A stretch of 58,252 bases of DNA from RBG-16-66-20 sp049651845 (GTDB lineage Bacteria > Pseudomonadota > Gammaproteobacteria > Burkholderiales > SG8-39). The stretch covers positions 1-58,252 of the forward strand of contig JBASCW010000028.1 of the NCBI GenBank assembly GCA_049651845.1, given 5' to 3'. The notes beneath the pieces are model-generated. The model did not search any database. It was not told where the DNA came from and saw only the letters and a program-made list of their open reading frames with translations. Shown piece by piece: positions 27,356 through 36,725 of this stretch (the first letter of the stretch is position 1; each line of letters opens with the position of its first letter). The position numbers and the translations under genes were made by a program.

Positions 27356-29518
27356 TTGTCGCTTCATCTCGAACATCTAAACCCCGAGCAACTCGCCGCC
27401 GTCACTCTGCCCGACGGGCACGCGCTCGTCTTGGCGGGCGCGGGCAGCGGCAAGACGCGCGTGCTCACCACGCGCATCGCTTGGCTGATCCAGAACGGCC
27501 ACGTCACGCCGGGCGGCGTGCTCGCGGTCACTTTCACCAACAAGGCGGCGCGCGAGATGCTCACGCGCCTCACGGCGATGCTGCCGGTGAACCCGCGCGG
27601 CCTGTGGATCGGCACCTTCCACGGCCTTGCCAACCGCCTCTTGCGCACGCACCATCAGGAAGCCGGGCTGCCGCGCGAGTTCCAGATCCTCGACACGCAG
27701 GACCAGCTCTCGGCGGTGAAGCGCCTCGCAAGATCGCTCAACGTGGACGAGGACCGCTTCCCGCCGCGCGACCTGCAGCGCTTCTTCAATTCGCAGAAGG
27801 AGGAAGGCCTGCGCGCGCGCGACGTGCCGGCGTCCGACGAGGTCACGCGCCGGCAGGTCGAGCTGTTCGCCGCCTACGACGAACGGTGCCAGCGCGAGGG
27901 CGTGGCGGACTTCGCAGAACTGCTGTTGAGAAGTTTCGAGCTGCTGAAAAGAAATGAAATGCTGCGGCAGCACTACCAGGCGCGCTTCCGCCATGTGCTG
28001 GTGGACGAGTTCCAGGACACCAACCGGCTGCAGTACCGCTGGCTCAAGCTGTTCGCGGGCCCGCACACGTGCCTGTTCGCGGTCGGCGACGACGACCAGT
28101 CGATCTACGGCTTTCGCGGCGCGAACGTCGGCAACCTCGCCGAGTTCGAGAAGGAATACTCGCAGGGCCGCGTGATCCGCCTGGAGCAGAACTACCGCTC
28201 GCAGGGCAACATCCTCGACGCGGCCAACGCGCTCATCGCCAACAACGCCAAGCGCCTCGGCAAGAACCTCTGGACCGCGGCCGGGCAGGGCGATCCGCTG
28301 CGCGTCTTCGAGGGCGGCAGCGACGTGGACGAAGCCCGCTTCATCGTGGAGGAGGTGGGCGCGTTGCAGCGCGAAGGCGCGCGCCTGGTGGAGATCGCGG
28401 TGCTATACCGCTCGAACGCGCAGTCGCGCGTGCTGGAGCACGCGCTGTTCGGCGCGGCGATTCCCTACCGCGTCTACGGCGGCCTGCGCTTCTTCGAGCG
28501 CGCCGAGGTGAAGCACGCGCTCGCCTACCTGCGCCTCATCGCCACGCCCTCGGACGACATCTCGTTCCTGCGCGTCGCCAACTTTCCGCCGCGCGGCATC
28601 GGCGCGCGCTCGATGGAGCAGTTGCAGGACTTGGGCAAGCAGAGGTCCGTCGCGCTTTTTGATGCCATCGATTCAGGGAGTAAAGCGGCGAGATTCCGCA
28701 AGCTCATCGAAGAACTTCAAGCCGAAACGAAAGACCTGCCGCTGCCGGAGATGGTCGAGCACGTGATCCACCGCAGCGGCCTCATCGAGCACTACGAGAA
28801 CGAGCGCGAGGGCGCCGAGCGCGTGGAGAACCTGGAGGAACTGGTCAACGCGGCGGCCGCCTTCGTGCAGGACGACAGCCCGGCGGCGGACCGCTCGATC
28901 GAGTCGGGCGACGAGGTCGACCCGCTCACCGCGTTCCTCACGCATGCCGCGCTCGAGGCGGGCGAGCACCAGGCCGCCGAAGGTCAGGACGCGCTGCAGC
29001 TGATGACCGTGCACTCGGCGAAAGGCCTCGAATTCCACGCGGTCTTCATGAGCGGACTCGAGGAGGGCCTGTTCCCGCACGACCAGAGCCTGGTGGAGAA
29101 GGACGGCCTCGAGGAAGAGCGCCGCCTCGCCTACGTGGCGATCACGCGCGCGCGCCAGCGGCTGTATCTGACCTTCGCGCAGACGCGCATGCTGCACGGC
29201 CAGACGCGCTACAGCCTGCCCTCGCGCTTTCTCGAGGAGATCCCCGAGGGCCTGAAGAAGTGGCTGACGCCGAGATTTCAGCGCCGGCAGCCGGTGGATT
29301 TTGGTTTCAAGAAGAAGCCTGAAGATTCATTCGGCAGCTTCAAGGGCAAATCCGATGCGGGCTTCCGCATCGGCCAGAACGTGACCCATCCCAAGTTCGG
29401 CGCCGGCGTGATCGTCGATGCCGAAGGCGACGGCGGCGATGCGCGCGTGCAGGTGAACTTCGGCCGCCAGGGCACCAAGTGGCTGGCCGTGGCGGTAGCC
29501 AAGCTGCAAGCGGCTTGA
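27356..29518 (+). CDS. uvrD: UvrD/Rep-type DNA helicase
   Basis: 720 residues, TTG start at 27356. Superfamily 1A 3'-5' helicase. Motifs seen: Q motif LNPEQLAAV, Walker A AGAGSGKTR (27-35), motif Ia VTFTNKAAREM, motif II VDEFQDTN, motif III GDDDQSIYGFRG, motif IV LEQNYRS, motif V TVHSAKGLEF and motif VI AYVAITRARQRLYL. The C-terminal GQNVTHPKFGAGVIVDAEGD is the tail domain of UvrD, which points to UvrD and not Rep. It acts in mismatch and nucleotide excision repair. Confidence 0.94.
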   Translation: MSLHLEHLNPEQLAAVTLPDGHALVLAGAGSGKTRVLTTRIAWLIQNGHVTPGGVLAVTFTNKAAREMLTRLTAMLPVNPRGLWIGTFHGLANRLLRTHHQEAGLPREFQILDTQDQLSAVKRLARSLNVDEDRFPPRDLQRFFNSQKEEGLRARDVPASDEVTRRQVELFAAYDERCQREGVADFAELLLRSFELLKRNEMLRQHYQARFRHVLVDEFQDTNRLQYRWLKLFAGPHTCLFAVGDDDQSIYGFRGANVGNLAEFEKEYSQGRVIRLEQNYRSQGNILDAANALIANNAKRLGKNLWTAAGQGDPLRVFEGGSDVDEARFIVEEVGALQREGARLVEIAVLYRSNAQSRVLEHALFGAAIPYRVYGGLRFFERAEVKHALAYLRLIATPSDDISFLRVANFPPRGIGARSMEQLQDLGKQRSVALFDAIDSGSKAARFRKLIEELQAETKDLPLPEMVEHVIHRSGLIEHYENEREGAERVENLEELVNAAAAFVQDDSPAADRSIESGDEVDPLTAFLTHAALEAGEHQAAEGQDALQLMTVHSAKGLEFHAVFMSGLEEGLFPHDQSLVEKDGLEEERRLAYVAITRARQRLYLTFAQTRMLHGQTRYSLPSRFLEEIPEGLKKWLTPRFQRRQPVDFGFKKKPEDSFGSFKGKSDAGFRIGQNVTHPKFGAGVIVDAEGDGGDARVQVNFGRQGTKWLAVAVAKLQAA

Positions 29519-29704
29519 GGGGCTGCTGTCTTGTCAACTGCGGGCCGAACTTCCCGTTAATCGTGAGTGACTTGCACAATTGGGTCTTGCGTCGCTCATG
29601 TGAACGCACTAATTGTTGCGCTCCTATGTGCAGTTGTACACAATATGTAGTGTCTTCGAGCGCTCCCCTAACTGGGCTAACGCCAGCGACAAACAGAACT
29701 GACG
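29519..29704. other. AT-richer leader region before R-M cassette 2
   Basis: 186 bases without a gene. Base composition drops here, marking the left border of the cassette. It holds short symmetrical pieces such as TTGT-AC-ACAA (near 29634) and a TATG-containing stretch that may serve as a -10 box, but no promoter I would defend. No terminator for uvrD and no direct repeat matching the right border is seen. Confidence 0.4.
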
Positions 29705-31000
29705 ATGCGCCACAGTTTTAGAGTCGTTGACCTTTTCTCCGGAGCCGGCGGATTGTCCGAAGGTTTTCGACAGGCCGGCTACCGGGTTGTCGCCGGCTCT
29801 GATTGGGATCCAGATGCGTGTGCAACGTACGCATTGAATTTTCCCGAGGCACAGGTTTTTAACGGCGATATTCGGAGTTCCTCCGTCCGCAGACAACTGA
29901 TCTCCGCTGCTTCGCACGCCGAGATCGTTGTCGGCGGACCGCCGTGTCAGGCCTATTCGCAAGTGCGCAACCACAGCCGGCTGATTGACGATCCTCGGAA
30001 TTCGCTCTATCGCGAATTCGTTCGAATAGTTGCGAAGCTTGAGCCGCTGGCATTCGTCATGGAAAACGTGCCGGGCCTTGAGCAAATGGGAGCCAAGGAA
30101 CAGGTGCTTGAGGATTTGGCTATTCGAGGCGCTTACCGTGTCTACGCACAAGTCCTAGACGCGGCAGATTTCGGCGTGCCGCAAACGCGCAGAAGAATCG
30201 TGTTCATCGGTTTGCATTCCGCCACGGAATTCGACCCGCCTCGGCTTGCTGGCACTGGAGCAAGTACGGCCTTCTCGCTTGAACGCCGTTTCCGCGAATC
30301 AAGACCGCGGTACTCCGTCTCGGCGATTCAGAGCCTGCTCTGCGATGTAAGCCGGCTTCGGGATCCCAGCGACGCGACAATGGTTACGGCTGAACAAGCC
30401 ATATCGGATCTATCGTGGCTTCGTGCGGGGAATGAGGCAGATGAGATGCCGGTGAAGGATCTTCCCGCTGTGGGCTCGGAATATCAGCGCCGCATGCGGA
30501 TCGGATCGCACGGGCGCCTTGCAAATGTCAGCGTTCCAAAGATCAATGTGGATACGAGGTTGCGCCTGTCGAAACTGCCGCCGGGCGGCAATGTGCACGA
30601 TTTGCCAGCGAACATGACGAAGCGGTATCTGTCCGGCGAGCTTTGGGGTCCCAGCAATGGTACTGGTAAGCTCGGCCGGCGCCACTATTACGCCTATCGC
30701 CGCCTCCATCCTGGACTGTGGTCGTGGACGTTGAACACTAAGGCGGATTCTGTCTACCACTACAAGGAGCTTCGCGCGCTAAGTGTTCGCGAGTTCGCGC
30801 GGCTTCAGAGTTTTCCAGATCGATTCGTATTCACGACCCATTCCGCCCGGGGAGATATGCCGGGGCGCATTTCGGGCGGCGCCGCCCACTCCAGGTATCG
30901 GCAGGTCGGGAATGCGGTACCGCCTCTTCTCGCGCGGGCAATCGCTGACTCCTTGTACGATGTACTTACTTCCAAAGTGCGAGCGCGCGAAGCAGCTTGA
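29705..31000 (+). CDS. DNA (cytosine-5) methyltransferase, cassette 2
   Basis: 431 residues with the full set of C5 motifs in order: I DLFSGAGGLSEGF (9-21), IV GGPPCQAYS with the catalytic Cys at residue 81, VI MENVPGL, VIII QTRRRIVFIG, IX RLQSFPD and X QVGNAVPPLLARAI near the C-terminus. The region about 190-330 is the target recognition domain. It transfers methyl to C5 of cytosine inside its recognition site. Its stop overlaps the TTG of the endonuclease gene (TTGA). Lower G+C than uvrD and nhaA suggests transfer. The recognised sequence cannot be read from the protein. Confidence 0.96.
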   Translation: MRHSFRVVDLFSGAGGLSEGFRQAGYRVVAGSDWDPDACATYALNFPEAQVFNGDIRSSSVRRQLISAASHAEIVVGGPPCQAYSQVRNHSRLIDDPRNSLYREFVRIVAKLEPLAFVMENVPGLEQMGAKEQVLEDLAIRGAYRVYAQVLDAADFGVPQTRRRIVFIGLHSATEFDPPRLAGTGASTAFSLERRFRESRPRYSVSAIQSLLCDVSRLRDPSDATMVTAEQAISDLSWLRAGNEADEMPVKDLPAVGSEYQRRMRIGSHGRLANVSVPKINVDTRLRLSKLPPGGNVHDLPANMTKRYLSGELWGPSNGTGKLGRRHYYAYRRLHPGLWSWTLNTKADSVYHYKELRALSVREFARLQSFPDRFVFTTHSARGDMPGRISGGAAHSRYRQVGNAVPPLLARAIADSLYDVLTSKVRAREAA

Positions 31001-32058
31001 CAAAAGACAGTGAAGCTCCGGTAGTCGAACGAGCGTTTGGCGCCGAGAGCCGTCGCCAGCTGCTTGAGGAGTACTTCTCAACTGCAGCAGCTGTATCGCC
31101 ACAGAATGCTTGGCAACACGCCTACCGGCTTCTGCTCTGGATTGATAGAACGACCGGCCTCGCACACTGCTACGAGAGCGACAAGTGCCAGCCCGGACGC
31201 CCGTGGTATGCACGCTCTCTTGCGTTCCACGATTGGGTTTCAACGGAGCTGAAGAGTCCGCCCGCCGCTTTGGGCGAGCGGATTGACTGGCTGTTTAGCC
31301 GCGGATCGGAGCGGTTGGCGAGGTTTCTGGTAAGCCAGCAGGTCGAGAGAGCGAAGCTGGCAGAACAACAACGCGCCCCATACAGAGGGAAAGGCTTCCC
31401 TCAACCCGGAGAAGACCCCGGCATGGTTGCGGTAGTTCTTGATGAGCTCGGGCCGTGGTTCACGCGGCAGCCTCCTGAGGACGCTATGCGGAGGCTTACG
31501 CAGCGGCTCTATAGACACTTTTCCCAGGAGAATAAGCGTAAGAATCTCGTAGGCGAAGGCTTTGAAGATGTTCTGGCATCACTCATCAGCCAGCTGCCTG
31601 GGGCATCGAGGTTGAAGACGGAAGTCCGGCCTCTCTTGCACAGTCTGCCCGGGTTCCGGCCTCCGCCGAAGAGCGAGAAGCCCAGGAAGGTGGATCTTGC
31701 AATCGTCGGCCCGAAGAAAAGGCGCGTACTCGTGAGCGCAAAATGGAGTGTCAGGGCGGACCGCGAGGAGCAATTTGGCGTCGACTTTGAGGCCTACGCG
31801 CGGTTAGAGGATGCGGGCCGAGATTTCGAATACGTACTGGTGACAAACGAGTTCGATGCAGCTCGATTGGTCGCTGCATGTGAGCGACGTCGGCAGAATG
31901 CAAACTTGTTCACCTCGATCGTCCATGTAAATCCGCTTGGACCTCTTGCAGCATATGGAGGCGAAGGCCGCGGTGCGGCGATCAAACTCGAAGGCCACGT
32001 AAAAAACGGCCGTTTGATGAGCCTGCAGCGCTGGCTCTCAAAGCTAATCGGTCGCTAG
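30997..32058 (+). CDS. Probable type II restriction endonuclease, cassette 2
   Basis: 353 residues, TTG start overlapping the methyltransferase stop by 4 bases. No named family is recognised with certainty. A likely PD-(D/E)xK-type core is formed by E187/E190 (VGEGFEDVLASL), D233 in RKVDLAIVG and K249 in VLVSAKWSVRADREEQF, where Ser247 stands in place of the usual acid. The block KWS-x-R-x-D-R recurs in several type II enzymes as I recall. The N-terminal half (about 1-180) is helical and may hold DNA-recognition parts. Placement between a C5-methyltransferase and vsr strongly implies the cognate nuclease. Confidence 0.75.
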   Translation: MTKDSEAPVVERAFGAESRRQLLEEYFSTAAAVSPQNAWQHAYRLLLWIDRTTGLAHCYESDKCQPGRPWYARSLAFHDWVSTELKSPPAALGERIDWLFSRGSERLARFLVSQQVERAKLAEQQRAPYRGKGFPQPGEDPGMVAVVLDELGPWFTRQPPEDAMRRLTQRLYRHFSQENKRKNLVGEGFEDVLASLISQLPGASRLKTEVRPLLHSLPGFRPPPKSEKPRKVDLAIVGPKKRRVLVSAKWSVRADREEQFGVDFEAYARLEDAGRDFEYVLVTNEFDAARLVAACERRRQNANLFTSIVHVNPLGPLAAYGGEGRGAAIKLEGHVKNGRLMSLQRWLSKLIGR

Positions 32059-32099
32059 TTCTACGGTCGGAAGGAGGGAGTTCCAGCTCACAATTCCGA

Positions 32100-32606
32100 A
32101 TGGCAGATGTCTTTTCTAAGCGAAAGCGCTCGTCGGTTATGGCGGCGATTCGCTCGACGAACACGAACCCCGAGCGAATCGTTCGCCGCGTGCTGCGCTC
32201 TCTCCGTGTTCCTTACCAGCAAGACGTCAACAATTTGCCAGGGCGACCCGATATCGTTGTGCCAACGTGCCGAACGATACTCCAGATCAAAGGTTGCTTT
32301 TGGCACGGGCATCACTGCTTGAGAGGCAGGGTGCCGAAACAGAACAAGACCTACTGGATGCCTAAGATCGCGGGCAATGTTGCGCGTGATCATCGAAATG
32401 AAAGACGCCTGCGGTCGCATGGCTGGAGTGTCAAGACAATTTGGGAATGCCGCATCCGGCGATCATCTGCAATGGAGCTCGCAATATTGGTGAGGCGTCT
32501 CGTAGATGCACGACGGCATCGCGTCCATGTACTTTTGCCCAAAGCCAGCCAGTTGATGCGAATCGATAGGGCGCTAGCAAGCCTGCGATCGAGAAGGCGA
32601 GGCTAG
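32100..32606 (+). CDS. vsr: Very short patch repair endonuclease Vsr
   Basis: 168 residues. Vsr nicks next to T:G mismatches produced when 5-methylcytosine deaminates, so it limits the mutational cost of the C5-methyltransferase. Family marks: MAAIRSTNTNPE at the start, LPGRPDIVVP with the catalytic Asp, GCFWHGHHC with the His residues and Zn-type Cys, P-K-x-N-K-x-YWMPKIAGNVARD, and GWSVKTIWEC. AAGGAGGGAG lies 20 bases upstream, rather far. The stop codon overlaps the convergent nhaA stop. Confidence 0.95.
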   Translation: MADVFSKRKRSSVMAAIRSTNTNPERIVRRVLRSLRVPYQQDVNNLPGRPDIVVPTCRTILQIKGCFWHGHHCLRGRVPKQNKTYWMPKIAGNVARDHRNERRLRSHGWSVKTIWECRIRRSSAMELAILVRRLVDARRHRVHVLLPKASQLMRIDRALASLRSRRRG

Positions 32607-33778
32607 TGCATCCGTGCTGGCGCGAAGCGCAGGACAAGATAGGCGCCCAGCCCGGCGACCATCGAGCCCAAGAGGATGCCGAGACGGCTCGCCACCGTGA
32701 GCTGCGCGGCTTCGCCCTGGAACGCGAGCGCCGCGATGAACAGGCTCATGGTGAAGCCGATGCCGCAGAGCAGCGCCGCGCCGAGCAGGTGCAGCCAGCC
32801 CACGCCCTCTGGCAGGCGCCCGAGCCCGAGCCGTATCGCAATCCAGCTCGCGCCAAACACGCCCACGAGCTTGCCCAACACGAGGCCGATGCCGATCCCC
32901 GCGGGCGCCTTGTCCATTAGCGCCGCCAGCGTCACGCCCTGCAGCGAGACGCCGGAGTTGGCGAACGCGAACAGCGGCAGGATGCCGAAAGACACGACCG
33001 CGTGCAGTTCGCGCTCGAGCTGCCCGAGCGGCGGCTCCTCGAGCGGCACGCGCAGCGGAATGAACATCGCCAGCGCCACGCCGGCGAGCGTCGCGTGCAC
33101 GCCGGACTTGAGCACCGCGGCCCACATCACCAGGCCGATGAAGAGATACGGCTGGATCGCCACCACGCCGCGCCGGTTGAGCAGCGCGAGCAGCACGGCC
33201 GCGGCCGCCGCCACGCCCAGCGCATCCAGCGCGAGGTTGTCGGTGTAGAAGAAGGCGATGACCAGGATCGCGCCGAGGTCGTCGAGGATCGCGAGCGTGA
33301 GCACGAACAGCTTGAGCGCGGGCGGCACGCGTCCGCCGAGCAGCGCGAGCACGCCGACCGCGAAAGCGATGTCGGTCGCGGTCGGGATCGCCCAGCCGCG
33401 CATGCTGACCGCGTCGCCCCAGTTGAACGCGATGTAGATCAGGCCCGGCACCAGCATGCCGCCGGCGGCGGCGAGCGCGGGCAGCGCGACCTGCGAAGGC
33501 TGCGACAGGCGCCCCTCGAGCATCTCGCGCTTGAGCTCGAGGCCCACCAGCAGGAAGAACACCGCCATCAGGCCGTCGTTGATCCAGAGCAGCAGCGGCT
33601 TGGCGATGTGGAAAGCGCCGACGCGGATCTCCACCGGCGTATCGAGGAAGCCGGCGTACAGCAGCTCGAGCCTGGAATTGGCGCACAGCATCGCCATCAG
33701 CGCGCCGACGAACAGCAGGATGCCGCCCGCGGCCTCGAGGCGCAGGAAATTGCGGACGGTGGAGCCCATCGAGATCAC
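32603..33778 (-). CDS. nhaA: Na+/H+ antiporter NhaA
   Basis: 391 residues with about 12 membrane segments. The ion-binding Asp pair is D166-D167 in LAILDDLGAILV, and D136 in TATDIAFA is also conserved. Family blocks LLLWINDGLMAVFFLLVGLE and the C-terminal GFTMSLFIAALAF are visible. It exchanges cytoplasmic Na+ for protons at the inner membrane for pH and salt balance. It ends against the vsr gene, with the two stop codons overlapping, so cassette 2 lies directly against an intact core gene. Confidence 0.96.
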   Translation of the reverse strand: MISMGSTVRNFLRLEAAGGILLFVGALMAMLCANSRLELLYAGFLDTPVEIRVGAFHIAKPLLLWINDGLMAVFFLLVGLELKREMLEGRLSQPSQVALPALAAAGGMLVPGLIYIAFNWGDAVSMRGWAIPTATDIAFAVGVLALLGGRVPPALKLFVLTLAILDDLGAILVIAFFYTDNLALDALGVAAAAAVLLALLNRRGVVAIQPYLFIGLVMWAAVLKSGVHATLAGVALAMFIPLRVPLEEPPLGQLERELHAVVSFGILPLFAFANSGVSLQGVTLAALMDKAPAGIGIGLVLGKLVGVFGASWIAIRLGLGRLPEGVGWLHLLGAALLCGIGFTMSLFIAALAFQGEAAQLTVASRLGILLGSMVAGLGAYLVLRFAPARMH

Positions 33779-33839
33779 GCCCGAAAGGATAGCAGCCGCG
33801 CGAGTCGCTCGACGCGAGCGGTATGCTAGGCTCGCCGGC

Positions 33840-35351
33840 GTGAAGCACGACTACCTCGAACGCATTCTCAAGGCGCGCGTCTACGACGTGGCGATGGAGT
33901 CGCCGCTCGAGCTCGCGCCGGCGCTGTCGCGGCGCCTCGGCAACCGCCTGCTGCTCAAGCGCGAGGACCTGCAGCCGGTGTTCTCGTTCAAGCTGCGTGG
34001 CGCCTACAACAAGATGGCGCGTCTGGCGCCCGCGAAACTGAAGCGCGGCGTGATCACCGCGAGCGCGGGCAACCACGCGCAGGGCGTGGCGCTCGCGGCG
34101 CAGAAGCTCGGCTGCCGCGCGGTGATCGTGATGCCGGTGACCACGCCGAAGATCAAGGTGGACGCGGTGCTCGCGCGCGGCGCCGAGGCCGTGCTGCGCG
34201 GCGACAGCTATTCGGACGCCTACCGGCACGCGCTGCGCTTGAAGCGCCGCCTCGGGCTCACGTTCGTGCACCCATACGACGATCCCGACGTGATCGCCGG
34301 CCAGGGCACGATCGGCATGGAGATCCTGCGCCAGCAGGCGCGGCCGATCCACGCGGTGTTCGTGCCGGTGGGCGGCGGCGGCCTGATCGGCGGCATCGCC
34401 GCGTACATCAAGCGCGTGCGCCCCGCGGTGCGCATCATCGGCGTGGAGCCGACCGATGCGGACGCGATGGCGCGCTCGCTCAAGAGCGGGCGGCGCGTGG
34501 TGCTCGACCACGTGGGCCTGTTCGCCGACGGCGTCGCCGTGAAGCAGGTGGGCAAGGAGACGCTGCGCCTCGCGCGCGCGCTGGTGGACGAGATGGTGCT
34601 CGTCGACACCGACGAGATCTGCGCGGCGATCAAGGACGTGTTCGAGGACACGCGCGTGGTGCTCGAGCCCGCGGGCGCGCTCGCCATCGCGGGCGCCAAG
34701 GCCTGGGTCGAGAAGCGCGGCGCCAGGGGCAAGACCCTCGTTGCGGTCGCCTCGGGCGCGAACACCAACTTCGACCGCCTGCGCTTCGTCGCCGAGCAGG
34801 CCGAGCTCGGCGAGCACCGCGAAGCGGTGCTCGCGGTGACGATCCCGGAACGGCGCGGCAGCTTCCGGCGCTTCTGCGAGACGCTCGCCGGGCGCAGCAT
34901 CACCGAGTTCAACTACCGCATGTCGGGCCCGGACGCGGCGCACATCTTCGTCGGCGTGGGCGTGCAGGGCCGCGAGGAGACCGCGCGCATCAAGCGGCGC
35001 CTGGAGCGCGCCGGCTGCCGCACGCTCGATCTCTCGGACAACGAGATCGCCAAGGCGCACGTGCGCCACATGGTGGGCGGCCACTCGGGCCTGGCGAAGA
35101 ATGAATTGCTCTACCGCTTCGAGTTCCCGGAGCGCCAGGGCGCGCTCATGAAGTTCCTGCGCAGCATGAACCCGTCCTGGAACATCAGCCTGTTCCACTA
35201 CCGCAACCATGGCGCCGACTACGGCCGCGTGCTCGTCGGCATGCAGGTGCCCAAGCGCGAAATGAGCGAGTTCCGCCGCTTCCTCGGGCGCCTGGGCTAC
35301 CCGTACGCCGACGAGACGCGCAACCCGGCCTACCGCCTGTTTCTCGGCTAG
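33840..35351 (+). CDS. ilvA: Threonine dehydratase, biosynthetic
   Basis: 503 residues from GTG 33840 (VKHDYLERILKARVYDVAME), which matches the family N-terminus. The open frame runs further upstream, but that part covers the nhaA start region. The PLP lysine is in VFSFKLRGAYNKM. The glycine-rich phosphate loop is VGGGGLIGG. Two regulatory ACT-like domains follow from about residue 330 (RRGSFRRFCETL and ERQGALMKFLRSM), as in the isoleucine-inhibited enzyme. It converts threonine to 2-oxobutanoate for isoleucine synthesis. Confidence 0.96.
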   Translation: MKHDYLERILKARVYDVAMESPLELAPALSRRLGNRLLLKREDLQPVFSFKLRGAYNKMARLAPAKLKRGVITASAGNHAQGVALAAQKLGCRAVIVMPVTTPKIKVDAVLARGAEAVLRGDSYSDAYRHALRLKRRLGLTFVHPYDDPDVIAGQGTIGMEILRQQARPIHAVFVPVGGGGLIGGIAAYIKRVRPAVRIIGVEPTDADAMARSLKSGRRVVLDHVGLFADGVAVKQVGKETLRLARALVDEMVLVDTDEICAAIKDVFEDTRVVLEPAGALAIAGAKAWVEKRGARGKTLVAVASGANTNFDRLRFVAEQAELGEHREAVLAVTIPERRGSFRRFCETLAGRSITEFNYRMSGPDAAHIFVGVGVQGREETARIKRRLERAGCRTLDLSDNEIAKAHVRHMVGGHSGLAKNELLYRFEFPERQGALMKFLRSMNPSWNISLFHYRNHGADYGRVLVGMQVPKREMSEFRRFLGRLGYPYADETRNPAYRLFLG

Positions 35352-35354
35352 CGC

Positions 35355-36002
35355 ATGGCCCGCGGCCCGGCCGAACTGCCGAAAAGATTCGCCGATTACG
35401 TCGCCGCGGTGGGCTTTCGCGAGAGCCCCGTGCAGCGCCGGCTGCGCGAAGTCACGCGCAAGCTGCCGCGCGGCAGCATGCAAATCGGCCCCGACCAGGC
35501 GGCGTTCATGCAGGTGCTCGTGCGCGCGATCGGCGCGAAGCGCTGCCTCGAGATCGGCACCTTCACCGGCTACTCGGCGCTCGCCGTGGCGCTCGCGCTG
35601 CCGCCGGGCGGCCGCATCGTCTGCTGCGACATGAGCGAGGAATGGACCGCCATCGCAAGGAAGTACTGGCGCATGGCGGGCGTCTCACGAAAGATCCAGC
35701 TCAAGCTCGCGTCCGCGCTCGAAACCCTCAGGACGTTGAAAGGCCGCTTCGACTTCGCGTTCATCGACGCGGACAAGGAGAACCTGCAGGCCTACTTCGA
35801 GCGCTGCCTGAAGCTCGTGCGCCGCGGCGGCCTGGTCGCCATCGACAACACGCTCTGGCACGGCACGGTCGTCGATGCGCGCGACCGCAGCGTCGATGCG
35901 CTCGCGGTGCGCGCCTTCAACCGCCGCCTGCGCCGCGACCGCCGCGTCGAGATCGCACTGGTGGCGATCGGCGACGGGCTGACGCTCGCCTGGAAGCGCT
36001 AG
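35355..36002 (+). CDS. Class I SAM-dependent O-methyltransferase
   Basis: 215 residues, ATG 3 bases after the ilvA stop. It resembles the caffeoyl-CoA/catechol O-methyltransferase family: CLEIGTFTGYSALAVALALP binds SAM, and FAFIDADKENLQAYFE supplies the metal-binding Asp. VAIDNTLWHG is also typical. The natural substrate is unknown and could be a catechol or a small aromatic acid. Close spacing to ilvA suggests co-transcription, not a shared pathway. Confidence 0.9.
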   Translation: MARGPAELPKRFADYVAAVGFRESPVQRRLREVTRKLPRGSMQIGPDQAAFMQVLVRAIGAKRCLEIGTFTGYSALAVALALPPGGRIVCCDMSEEWTAIARKYWRMAGVSRKIQLKLASALETLRTLKGRFDFAFIDADKENLQAYFERCLKLVRRGGLVAIDNTLWHGTVVDARDRSVDALAVRAFNRRLRRDRRVEIALVAIGDGLTLAWKR

Positions 36003-36008
36003 CCGGGC

Positions 36009-36692
36009 CTAGCGCTCGCCGAAGTATCCCGGCGCGATTTCGTTCGCATAGCACACGGGCGAGGCGAGTGCGCTCGGCTCCCCGGCGGGAGGTTCGCCGA
36101 GGAACACGAGCTTGCCGCCGTCGTGGCGGTATACGCCTCGCTCGGTGACCACCCAGTCCACCGGGATATCCCAGCCCTGGGGGTGGATCGTCTCCAGCTT
36201 TGCCATCTCGTAGGTCACGCCGACCACGGCAGGCTTCTTGGAGAGACTGGCGAGGGTCCGGTCGAAAAAACCGGCGCCATAGCCCAGGCGATAGCCGGCC
36301 GCATCCCAGCCGTTCATCGGCAGCAGAACGGCGTTCGGCGCAACCTCGGGCGAGTCCACGGGGTAGGCGATGTCGAGCGGGCCTTTGGCGAGCTTCACGC
36401 CCGGATGCCATTCGCGGAAGACGAGCGGCTGGCGCGGCGCTACGACCACCGGCAACGCCGTCAACGCACCGCGCTCCCGCAGCGTTCTTGCGAGGTGCCG
36501 CGCGTCGTACTCCCCCCGGATCGGCCAGCAGAACGCGAGCTGCGCGCCGGCGAGGCCCGGGAACGCGCGTTGCAGATGCGCGTCCATGCGCAGGCGGAAA
36601 CGCTCCAGCGTCGCCGCATCGAGCGCCATGCGCTCGGCGATGAGCCGCTCGCGCTCGCACTTTCGCCAGGCCTTGAGTTGATCCAGATTCAT
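36009..36692 (-). CDS. 5-formyltetrahydrofolate cyclo-ligase
   Basis: 227 residues from ATG 36692. It converts 5-formyl-THF to 5,10-methenyl-THF with ATP. The family motif LGYGAGFFDRTLASL is near residue 133. RKCERERLIAER at the start and WVVTERGVYR near the C-terminus fit. It is transcribed divergently from slt across only 33 bases, so there is no space for the 6S RNA gene that often precedes this gene in proteobacteria. Confidence 0.93.
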   Translation of the reverse strand: MNLDQLKAWRKCERERLIAERMALDAATLERFRLRMDAHLQRAFPGLAGAQLAFCWPIRGEYDARHLARTLRERGALTALPVVVAPRQPLVFREWHPGVKLAKGPLDIAYPVDSPEVAPNAVLLPMNGWDAAGYRLGYGAGFFDRTLASLSKKPAVVGVTYEMAKLETIHPQGWDIPVDWVVTERGVYRHDGGKLVFLGEPPAGEPSALASPVCYANEIAPGYFGER

Positions 36693-36725
36693 GCGCGTTC
36701 GACCGCGGAGTGCTAAGCTTAGTTC

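Noticed and set aside
36693..36725. Possible 6S RNA upstream of the formyl-THF cyclo-ligase gene
   Set aside because: The gap to slt is only 33 bases, so a roughly 180-base RNA cannot fit.
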